A DNA stretch of 64,000 bases from Novosphingobium pentaromativorans US6-1. GTDB lineage: Bacteria; Pseudomonadota; Alphaproteobacteria; Sphingomonadales; Sphingomonadaceae. Made by a program: the position numbers and the translations under genes. The stretch is taken from contig NZ_CP009291.1 in NCBI RefSeq assembly GCF_000767465.1, forward strand, positions 1,054,001 through 1,118,000. The letters run 5' to 3'. Positions 36,357 through 43,453 of the stretch are shown here, piece after piece (position 1 is the first letter of the stretch; every line of letters begins with the position of its first letter). The notes below the pieces were generated by a model, which was not told the origin of the DNA, did no database searches, and saw only the letters and a list, made by a program, of their open reading frames with translations.

Positions 36357-38412
36357 CAGCGCCGGCCTGTGCAGCATGGCGCTGAAGGAAGGCAATGCCC
36401 TCGGCCATCTTGCGCTCCCAGGCGTCCTGCGAGATCAGCGAGGGCAGCCGACCACGCTCACGCTTGAACTCCAGCGCGCGCTCCGCCAGCGCCCGGGCAT
36501 CCTCGTATGTCAGCTTGTCCTTCTTGGCGTTGATCACCGCCTGCACCTGGAGCAGCGTCTTCTCGTCCATGGCTTTGGCCATCACCGCTATGGTCGCGTC
36601 GAACGGATTGACATGATCGATCAAGTCGATGTCGAGGTCAGTGACGCTGAGCGCGAATTTGCGGACGCCGTCGATGAAGGCGGTGTTCGCCTTGATCTCG
36701 CCGTCAACGACGTCTCCACCCATCATGGCCTTGGCCTGCTGCGTCACGTTCATCGCCGCGATCGCATGTTGGCGCACGGCCTCTTGGTCTTCGGCGCTCA
36801 GTTCGGGATACTTCTCGCGGATGATCTTGCCCATCTTCAGTTGAGACAGTTCCTCGGGCACTACGTCAGGATCGAACATGCCGCGTTCCACCACCGACTT
36901 GTCCTGCACGAAGCTGGCAATCACTTCGTTGAGGTCCTCACGGCAGATCCGCGTCGCCTCGATGCTGGTCGGCAGCTTCAGGCCCTTGATCTCGAAATGC
37001 ATCTGGCCCTGGGCGTTGATGCCGATATTAGTCTCGCCGGGCTTGTAGCCGTCTTCGCCGTAGTCGAACCCTTCCTTCGGCCCGGCATCCTTCGGCGTGA
37101 ACTCGAACCGGGGCGCGAGCACCTGCTCCATCAGCAGGCTGGCAGCAATCGCCTTGAGGTAGTCGTTGATCGCATCGACCACGAGCGGATCGTCTGCCGC
37201 TGGCTCGGCAATCAGGTTGGTGAAGCGCGCCCGCGTCTTGCCGGGAGCGTCGCGGGTTGCGCGGCCGATGATCTGGATGATTTCGGTCAGGCTGGAGCGA
37301 TAGCCGACGGTCAGCGCATGCTCGCACCAGATCCAGTCAAACCCTTCCTTGGCCATGCCAAGCGCAATGATGATGTCGACGAAGTCCCGGTTGGTCCGGG
37401 CTTTGGGCGATTTGAGCGAGGCCACGACCTTGTCGCGCTTGGCCGCGTCGTCGTCGACCAGGTCGGCCACCTTGATCGTACCGCCAGAAGCGGTGCGCAC
37501 CAAATGGAAGCCTGTATCTGGATCGACGCCATGCCAGTCGCCGAGGTGGTTCATGATGTCCTCGGCCTCGCGGTGCTTGTCCTTGAGGCTCTCGCGCGAA
37601 TTGACCGACGGAATGTGGACGATGGTCTTCACTGTCGGGTCGAGCAACGCTGAGATCTTGTCCGTGTAGCGGCCGATGTAAAAGCTGTAGCCGATGTCGA
37701 GCACCTTCAGGTGCTCATAGCCGTTGAGCTGCTCGTAATAGGTGTAGGTGACGGTCTCGAATTTCGCCTCATCTTCTGGCGCCAGCACGGGGATGGCATC
37801 GCCCCGGAAATAGCTGCCGGTCATGGCGACAATGTGGGCCTTGTCGCGCCCGATCAGCTGCGCAAGCTGGGCGCCAAGCCGGTTGCCAGCATCCGCCGAG
37901 ACATGATGAAATTCGTCGATGGCAATGACAGTATCGTCGAAGGCCTCCACCCCAAGCTCGTCAAATGCGAAGCGGAACGTGGCGTGGGTGCAGACCAGCA
38001 CCCGATCATCCCCGGCGAGAAACTCGCCGACGGCCTTGACCTTTGACTTGGCCACCTTGGGATCGTCCGCGCCGGGCGTGTTGCACAGGTTCCACTGGGG
38101 GGCGACCACCCAGTCGGCCCAAAAGCCGTGCTTGCTGAGCGGTTCGCTTGCAAAGCTCGCACCGATCGAGCGCTCCGGCACGCAGACGATCGCCTTCTTC
38201 ACGCCCTGGTTTGTCAGCTTGTCGAGCGCGATGAACATGAGAGCGCGGGACTTGCCAGAGGCTGGCGGCGACTTGATCAGCAGGTACTGCTCGCCCCGCT
38301 TGTCATAGGCGCGGGCCTGCATCGGCCGCATGCCGAGTTCGTTCGCCCTAGCCGTCGCACCGGTGCCGGCGGGGCGGAAGGTGACCGTGGGAATGATATC
38401 GCCGTTTGCCAT
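36349..38412 (-). CDS. DEAD/DEAH-box (SF2) helicase
   Basis: A 687-residue helicase of the restriction-type SF2 group. Walker A is SPPASGKS (residues 48-55), motif II is DEFH (166-169), motif III-like TGS follows, and motif VI is QIIGRATRDAPGK near 385-397. The C-terminal 200 residues are unassigned. It starts 5 bases after the methyltransferase stop and overlaps the nuclease gene by 8 bases, so the three are one operon. DNA translocation coupled to cleavage is the likely role. Confidence 0.85.
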   Translation of the reverse strand: MANGDIIPTVTFRPAGTGATARANELGMRPMQARAYDKRGEQYLLIKSPPASGKSRALMFIALDKLTNQGVKKAIVCVPERSIGASFASEPLSKHGFWADWVVAPQWNLCNTPGADDPKVAKSKVKAVGEFLAGDDRVLVCTHATFRFAFDELGVEAFDDTVIAIDEFHHVSADAGNRLGAQLAQLIGRDKAHIVAMTGSYFRGDAIPVLAPEDEAKFETVTYTYYEQLNGYEHLKVLDIGYSFYIGRYTDKISALLDPTVKTIVHIPSVNSRESLKDKHREAEDIMNHLGDWHGVDPDTGFHLVRTASGGTIKVADLVDDDAAKRDKVVASLKSPKARTNRDFVDIIIALGMAKEGFDWIWCEHALTVGYRSSLTEIIQIIGRATRDAPGKTRARFTNLIAEPAADDPLVVDAINDYLKAIAASLLMEQVLAPRFEFTPKDAGPKEGFDYGEDGYKPGETNIGINAQGQMHFEIKGLKLPTSIEATRICREDLNEVIASFVQDKSVVERGMFDPDVVPEELSQLKMGKIIREKYPELSAEDQEAVRQHAIAAMNVTQQAKAMMGGDVVDGEIKANTAFIDGVRKFALSVTDLDIDLIDHVNPFDATIAVMAKAMDEKTLLQVQAVINAKKDKLTYEDARALAERALEFKRERGRLPSLISQDAWERKMAEGIAFLQRHAAQAGADG

Positions 38413-38417
38413 GCAGT

Positions 38418-41171
38418 TCAGGCCGCCTTCTTGCCGGTCATCTTGGTATAGAGCTCGAAAAGCTTCTCGAGCCGTTCGGTGTCGTTACGGAACTTCCGTC
38501 CAATATAGATCCGCTCCAGCACTTCGTCATTACGCTCATGTGCATGTCGAAGGTTGTCGGGCATCTTCGCGGGATCGTAGAGTTCGGCAATCGTCTTCGG
38601 GAAATGGGCCTCTCGCGCGAGAAGGATGTCCTCCGCGCAGCGGGTAAGGTCGGCCTTGCCTTGTTCAGTCAACGTGGTCGGTATCGGGAAAGTGTTCCAT
38701 CCCATGGTATTGGAGTAGCGGTAACGCGTTTCCAACTTTCCGCAGACGGCGCCGACCCAAACGAGGTGCAGCCGGGAGGCTACAACTGAAAGGTTCCAGA
38801 GAGGCGCGTCGTAGATGGCGAGAGCCAGGTTAGATACCCGCACGTCCGGGGGCATCAACCCACACGGCAAATATTCACGACGTTCGGAAGAGACGCTTGG
38901 CACCACGATGGTGTGCCTGTTACCGATAATCGTCCGCTCGAACTTGTAGGGAGTGTCTAAACCGGCGCGCCCGCGTTCGCTACCGTTCAGCCGATACTCC
39001 CGGATCTTTGAAAGCCGTTCCGCGATCGGAGGAATTGAGAAAGCCAGTTCGGCCTGTTCGTCCGAAATCCAGAGGCAGTATCGCCGCAGGCCGTTAATGA
39101 ATTCGGCCGAGCCCACGATCGGCCTAATCAGAGGCTTTGACTGCGGGTATTCATTCACAAGCGCTTGCATCTCGTCTGTCGAGAGCAAGAGGTTGCCCTG
39201 ATCTCGCGGAATATTCCCCCCGAACATCACACCAACCTCTGAAATCGGCTCGGATGCCCTTGCCACGATGACGGTGTCGCCAGGCGACAGGTAGGGGTTG
39301 ATGTTGGCAACCTCCTTTCGTGCCGCGTCGGAATAGATGAATTTCCGCCGTTCCTGGGCATCGGCGACGCCAACAATAATGCAGGTGACCTGCGCATTGC
39401 GGGCGGCGTTGTTGCCCCACATAAAGTTCTCGTGCGCAAAAAAGATGGCCTGTCCGTTGCCGAAAATCTTAGGCCAGATCAGCGGCACTTGAACCCCTTG
39501 GCAGATGGAGTTGGTGGATACGAAGGCAAAGCGTCCTCCGTGCCTGATGTAGTCTGACGCCTTCCAAAACCAGCCTGCTATATAGTCGACCGCGCGGACC
39601 TCCTGCTTTCCGGACTTAAAGGTCCGGAGATCGTCCTTCTGCTCCTTCGTCTGGTATTTGTCCCCAATATAAGGGGGATTGCCGCAGATGTAGGTCTCGC
39701 CGCCTTCATTCTCGAAGTCGATCTCAGACTGATCCAACGGTGTGCCAAACAGGTCATCGGCCTGCATACGGACCCCGGACCCGGCCGGCGGACAAAGTGC
39801 CAGCCAATCAAGTCGCAGCGCGTTCCCGTTCGTGATCCAGTTCTGGCTGTCGAGAGGAAGAAAATCGGCCAGAGCCTCCTTCTGCCCTCGATAAATCACG
39901 TCGCACTGGAACTCGGCGATAATCAGGGCCAGGCGCGCGATCTCGGCCGGAAAATCACGGAGTTCGATACCCCTGAAGTTGGTCAAGGGGATGGCCGACT
40001 TCCGGTTGGCGTCGCCTCGGCGCACGTTGATCTCGGCCTCGATCTCCCGCATCTGCTTGTAGGCAATGACAAGGAAATTTCCCGATCCGCATGCCGGGTC
40101 AAACACGCGGATGTGCGCCATGCGGTTGCGCAGATTGAGCAGTTTGCGGCCATTGTCGGCCGCGTCTTCGAGCGCCGCCCGCAGGTCGTCGAGGAACAGC
40201 GGGTTCAGCACCTTCAGGATGTTGGGCACGCTGGTGTAATGCATGCCTAGCGCGCCGCGCTCCTCGTCGTCGGCGACCGCCTGGATCATGCTGCCGAAAA
40301 TGTCGGGATTGATCTTCTTCCAGTTCAGGTTGCCGATCTGGATCAGGTAAGCCCTCGCGATCCGGCTGAAGCGCGGCACATCCGTGTTGCCTGAGAACAG
40401 CTGGCCATTGACGTAGGGGAACACGTCCGCCCAGCGCGGCGTACCGGCTGCCTTGCGATAGCGCTCGTCCAGCTTACCTTCGTGCCGCGTGGGGGTGTCC
40501 ATCGCCTGGAAGATCTGGCTGATGACCTCGTGTGTGTTGCTCGAATCCCGTGCGCTCATCTGCTCAATGGTCCGGGTGAACAATCCCTCACCGTTGAAGA
40601 TGTCGGTATCCTCGGCGAAGAAGCAGAAGATCAGCCGGGCCATGAAGTGGTTCATGTCGGCCCGGCGCTCGGCCGTCGCCCACTCCGGGTTGTCCTTCAG
40701 CAGCTCGACGTAAAGCTTGTTCAGTCGGCTCGTCGCCCGAATGTCGAACGTACTCTCGCGGATCTGCTTGACGGTCGTAATGCCGGCAAGGGGCAGGAAC
40801 AGGCCGAAGTGGTTGGGGAAGTCGGCAAAGGTACAGGCGACCGTTTCACCGGTATTGAGGTCTTCCGCCTGGAAATCCTCTCCATCGGTGGCAAGAATAA
40901 ACTTGGCCTTGGCCGCGGCGGTCTTCGGACTTTCGCGCAGCGCCTTGAGCGCCTGGTCAACGGCCCCGACGTCACAGGTGGCGATATGGATGTTGCTACG
41001 CTGAAGCACGCCGCCCAGCAGATCGGACGCGTTTGAGGCCCCGCTACGCAGCTTCTTGAGCGTTGTGGCTTTATTTCCAAATGCTTCAAGGAACGCAAAC
41101 GGGAACTCAGCCCGGTCAAAGGGAAGCTCCGCTAACTCCGAAATTGCCTGTTCGATCTCAACTGCATTCAT
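38418..41171 (-). CDS. MmeI-like DNA adenine methyltransferase
   Basis: A 917-residue protein with the MmeI-like order: an N-terminal region, a helical spacer with HFMARLIFCFFAEDTD, SAM-binding motif I (FDPACGSGNF, about 357-366), catalytic NPPY (498-501), and a C-terminal target-recognition region ending in LPDEL/PDNLRHAH-type sequence. NPPY methyltransferases modify adenine N6. MmeI-type enzymes are often single-chain restriction enzymes, but no clear PD-ExK site is seen at this N-terminus; cleavage may be given by the GIY-YIG partner downstream. It is the first gene of the three-gene operon. Confidence 0.87.
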   Translation of the reverse strand: MNAVEIEQAISELAELPFDRAEFPFAFLEAFGNKATTLKKLRSGASNASDLLGGVLQRSNIHIATCDVGAVDQALKALRESPKTAAAKAKFILATDGEDFQAEDLNTGETVACTFADFPNHFGLFLPLAGITTVKQIRESTFDIRATSRLNKLYVELLKDNPEWATAERRADMNHFMARLIFCFFAEDTDIFNGEGLFTRTIEQMSARDSSNTHEVISQIFQAMDTPTRHEGKLDERYRKAAGTPRWADVFPYVNGQLFSGNTDVPRFSRIARAYLIQIGNLNWKKINPDIFGSMIQAVADDEERGALGMHYTSVPNILKVLNPLFLDDLRAALEDAADNGRKLLNLRNRMAHIRVFDPACGSGNFLVIAYKQMREIEAEINVRRGDANRKSAIPLTNFRGIELRDFPAEIARLALIIAEFQCDVIYRGQKEALADFLPLDSQNWITNGNALRLDWLALCPPAGSGVRMQADDLFGTPLDQSEIDFENEGGETYICGNPPYIGDKYQTKEQKDDLRTFKSGKQEVRAVDYIAGWFWKASDYIRHGGRFAFVSTNSICQGVQVPLIWPKIFGNGQAIFFAHENFMWGNNAARNAQVTCIIVGVADAQERRKFIYSDAARKEVANINPYLSPGDTVIVARASEPISEVGVMFGGNIPRDQGNLLLSTDEMQALVNEYPQSKPLIRPIVGSAEFINGLRRYCLWISDEQAELAFSIPPIAERLSKIREYRLNGSERGRAGLDTPYKFERTIIGNRHTIVVPSVSSERREYLPCGLMPPDVRVSNLALAIYDAPLWNLSVVASRLHLVWVGAVCGKLETRYRYSNTMGWNTFPIPTTLTEQGKADLTRCAEDILLAREAHFPKTIAELYDPAKMPDNLRHAHERNDEVLERIYIGRKFRNDTERLEKLFELYTKMTGKKAA

Positions 41172-41244
41172 GCGCCATCACTAGAACGTGAACGGGGGTG
41201 AGAACAAGCCGAGACCGCCTACGGTTCGCTTCTCGACGGCACGG

Positions 41245-41424
41245 TCATGAAGAGCTCTTCTCCATTAGAAATTGCCTCACCCGCTCCTGCGTCTTACGTC
41301 TCGGCCGGCGACCTTCGCGAAGATCCTGAACAAACCGTGGGTCCCCGACGGCCTGCCTACCAAACATGCTGGCCTTCGTACCGCTACGCGTCAAATAGCC
41401 CTCAATCTGGTCCAGGAGCTCCAT
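41245..41424 (-). CDS. Small basic protein next to the S24 repressor
   Basis: A 59-residue reading frame, ATG at 41424 and TGA at 41245, encoding a compact basic protein (LLDQIEGYL, FGRQAVGDPRFVQDLREGR, ERVRQFL). The pattern resembles small helix-turn-helix-like proteins found in many alphaproteobacteria, and AAGG lies upstream of the ATG. It is divergent from the S24 repressor, with palindromic operators between them, and lies 73 bp upstream of the methyltransferase on the same strand. It is probably a DNA-binding partner in the same control circuit. Confidence 0.6.
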   Translation of the reverse strand: MELLDQIEGYLTRSGTKASMFGRQAVGDPRFVQDLREGRRPRRKTQERVRQFLMEKSSS

Positions 41425-41468
41425 CGCCTTCGACTCGCTTTCCGCTTGTGTTCTTGTTATGTTCTTAT

Positions 41469-41507
41469 TAGGAAGGCTTCCTAGAGTCTAGGATCGAATT
41501 TCCTAGA
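41469..41507. promoter_or_regulatory. Palindromic operators of the S24 repressor
   Basis: Two inverted repeats lie head to tail between divergent genes: TAGGAAGGCTTCCTA (41469-41483, a perfect 7-bp-arm palindrome around one base) and TCTAGGA-n7-TCCTAGA (41487-41507). Both present AGGA/TCCT half sites, which fits binding of a dimeric LexA-like repressor. They lie 24-62 bp upstream of the repressor start and 45-83 bp from the divergent small gene. Confidence 0.6.
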
Positions 41508-41530
41508 CGGATGCGATAGGACCCGCAGCG

Positions 41531-42175
41531 ATGGAAGATGCACGCAAAGCCCTGGACGATCTGATCCAGCAACGAGGATGTAATTACTCCTCGATCTCCC
41601 GCCTTCTCGGACGCAACGCGGCCTACATCCAGCAATACATCCGCCGTGGCAGTCCCCGGCAACTGGACGAGCAGGACCGCTCCGTGCTCGCCCGCTTCTT
41701 CGGAGTAGACGAGAAGATCCTCGGTGCGCCCGAACGGCGATCCGGCCCGGTCGTCGAACTGGTCCATGTCCCGGTTCTCGATGTCGAAGCCTCGGCAGGG
41801 CACGGCGCTTTGGCCGAAATGGAATCCAAATGCGCCCAGTTCGGGTTCGACGAGAAGTGGCTGCGCCGTCTGACAGCAAGCAAGGCGACGAGCCTTTCGA
41901 TCATCGCCGTGCACGGGGACTCGATGGAGCCAACGCTGCATGACGGTGATGAAGTCATGGTCGATCTCAACGATGGGCAGTCGCGGCTGCGCGACGGGAT
42001 CTATGTGCTGCGCATGGATGACATGCTCAGCGTCAAGCGGGTGGCAATCGAGCCACAAGGCAAACGGGTCTCTGTGCTCAGCGACAATCCGGCCTATCCC
42101 AGCTGGCGTGGCCTGGAGAAGCGGACGATCAATATCGTCGGCCGCGTGCTTTGGTTCGGCCGCGCGCTTCGCTAG
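41531..42175 (+). CDS. S24-family self-cleaving repressor (LexA/CI-like)
   Basis: A 214-residue protein with an N-terminal helix-turn-helix (about residues 18-45, SSISRLLGRNAAYIQQYI) and a C-terminal S24 peptidase domain with Ser131 in GDSMEP and Lys169 in SVKRV. An Ala-Gly pair at 89-90 is a plausible self-cleavage site. Such repressors are inactivated by RecA on DNA damage. The operators just upstream suggest autoregulation and control of the divergent small gene and perhaps the restriction-like operon behind it. Confidence 0.88.
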   Translation: MEDARKALDDLIQQRGCNYSSISRLLGRNAAYIQQYIRRGSPRQLDEQDRSVLARFFGVDEKILGAPERRSGPVVELVHVPVLDVEASAGHGALAEMESKCAQFGFDEKWLRRLTASKATSLSIIAVHGDSMEPTLHDGDEVMVDLNDGQSRLRDGIYVLRMDDMLSVKRVAIEPQGKRVSVLSDNPAYPSWRGLEKRTINIVGRVLWFGRALR

Positions 42176-42186
42176 ATAGCTCGCCA

Positions 42187-42612
42187 ATGCTTGCCTTCCT
42201 CGCTGCCTCGATCGTCGCCGCCGGCCAGACCTTTACCTGCACGCCCACGCATGTGTGGGATGGCGACGGGCCCATATGGTGCGCCGAAGGCCCCCATGTC
42301 CGCATTGCAGGAATCGCCGCACGCGAAATGGACGGGACATGCCGGACCAATCAGCCATGTCCCGACGCGTCGGCTATCGAAGCGCGTGACGCTCTCGTCG
42401 ATCTTCTTGGCGGCCCTCGCGGGACCATCTCGACAGGGCACGTCGTGGTTCGCGGACCGAGATTGACGTGCCGGTCGGAAGGATCGGCAGGCGGCAACCG
42501 GACGGCTGCCTGGTGCCGATTGCGGAACGGAGCCGATCTCTCCTGCTCGATGATCCAGACACGCACAGTGCTGCGTTGGGATCGCTACTGGAAAGGGCCT
42601 GCATGCCGCTAG
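42187..42612 (+). CDS. Secreted thermonuclease-like protein
   Basis: A 141-residue protein with a short signal-like N-terminus and a staphylococcal-nuclease-like pattern (TFTCTPTHVWDGDGPIWC..., VRIAGIAAREMDG, Cys-rich). The central arginine-containing IAGIAAREMD matches the R-x-x-G-I-D/A-x-P/R-E region of SNase proteins. It lies 11 bases after the repressor stop and overlaps the next gene, so the small genes here form one operon. Whether it is an active nuclease is uncertain, since parts of the fold are divergent. Confidence 0.65.
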   Translation: MLAFLAASIVAAGQTFTCTPTHVWDGDGPIWCAEGPHVRIAGIAAREMDGTCRTNQPCPDASAIEARDALVDLLGGPRGTISTGHVVVRGPRLTCRSEGSAGGNRTAAWCRLRNGADLSCSMIQTRTVLRWDRYWKGPACR

Positions 42613-42911
42613 GCCCGGAACTCTGTCTGACAGGCCGTCTTGCCGAAGGCCCCTTCGGACTTGAACTGCATTCGGGCGGCGGGGTGTGGGAGCTCGACAC
42701 CGGGCGTGGAGCACGTCGGTTGCTCGGACGCGAAGTGGAAGTCTGCGGACGCCGCGCCGGGTTCAACGAGCTCATCTGCGATCAGATCTGGCCAGCAGGA
42801 CAACCCCGCCCTCCCCGCTCCAAATTCAATATTGAACTTCTCCTGGCGTGCGGTGTCGTGGGCTACGGTTTGATAGCGTTCTTCCTCGGCCTTGTTGGAC
42901 GTCTCGGCTGA
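42603..42911 (+). CDS. DUF5818-like small protein
   Basis: A 102-residue protein: a beta-rich, OB-fold-like N-terminal part (CLTGRLAEGPFGLELHSGGGVWELD) and one C-terminal transmembrane helix. The pattern resembles DUF5818, a family I associate with sphingomonads; function unknown. It starts within the end of the nuclease-like gene, and its stop overlaps the next ATG by one base. Confidence 0.65.
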   Translation: MPLGPELCLTGRLAEGPFGLELHSGGGVWELDTGRGARRLLGREVEVCGRRAGFNELICDQIWPAGQPRPPRSKFNIELLLACGVVGYGLIAFFLGLVGRLG

Positions 42912-43108
42912 TGCTGAGCGATTGGGAACTCTGGGCCTGTGCCAACCAGGTCCTGAAGACCCATGGTGAGAATGCACCGCTTCATGTCGCCGAGCAGATC
43001 GGCGCGCTCGCGCTGGCAACGGACGAGGCGGGCATCGCCACTTGGAAAGCCATCGCCAAACGCGTTGCAGAGCTGATGGGGAAGGATCGCCCGACGCGCC
43101 TGCAATAA
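42911..43108 (+). CDS. DUF6961-like small protein
   Basis: A 65-residue helical protein, DWELWACANQVLKTHGENAP then HVAEQIGALALATDEAG and WKAIAKRVAELM. It resembles the sphingomonad family DUF6961, of unknown function. It is coupled to the preceding gene by a TGATG overlap and ends the rightward operon that begins with the S24 repressor. Confidence 0.7.
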   Translation: MLSDWELWACANQVLKTHGENAPLHVAEQIGALALATDEAGIATWKAIAKRVAELMGKDRPTRLQ

Positions 43109-43141
43109 GCCAAAACGGCCTCAGCCAGGTCTCAATGCTGG

Positions 43142-43411
43142 TCAGCCCATCGGCGAGAGATCGCCCGGAAAGAGAGTGGGCTGAGAGCTCCTGCCTGCAT
43201 TCGAGTCGCCTTCAATCTCCAAGCCCTGCATGCGCTCGACCAGATGGCGCGCGAGATCGACACGAGCATTACGCTGGGTTCGCGGGTCGTCAGCACCGAG
43301 CCCGACAAGCGTTGCTTCGGACGCAACCGCAAGCGCGACCTCGATGTGTGTGAACAGGATCTCATCGGCGATTCGGGACATAATCTGCATGAGAACAAAA
43401 ACAGAACTCAT
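43142..43411 (-). CDS. Hypothetical protein downstream of the relaxase
   Basis: An 89-residue protein of unknown family with a hydrophobic N-terminal half (SRIADEILFTHIEVALAVASEATLVGLG) and a charged C-terminus. The start may be the ATG at 43411 or the one at 43381. It follows the relaxase stop by about 42 bp on the same strand, so it is likely the last gene of the mobilization operon. Confidence 0.5.
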   Translation of the reverse strand: MSSVFVLMQIMSRIADEILFTHIEVALAVASEATLVGLGADDPRTQRNARVDLARHLVERMQGLEIEGDSNAGRSSQPTLFPGDLSPMG

Positions 43412-43453
43412 AGTCAACCGGCGCCATATGGACCCATTCGGATCGCAGCTACG

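Noticed and set aside
36241..37653. Plus-strand frame of 470 codons within the helicase region
   Set aside because: Antisense shadow of the helicase gene in GC-rich DNA; composition (many His, Val, Asp repeats) is that of a mirrored coding frame.
35169..41171. DISARM or BREX as identity of the methyltransferase-helicase operon
   Set aside because: No DUF1998 (DrmB), phospholipase-D nuclease, PglZ or BrxC-like gene is present; the methyltransferase looks MmeI-like rather than PglX-like.
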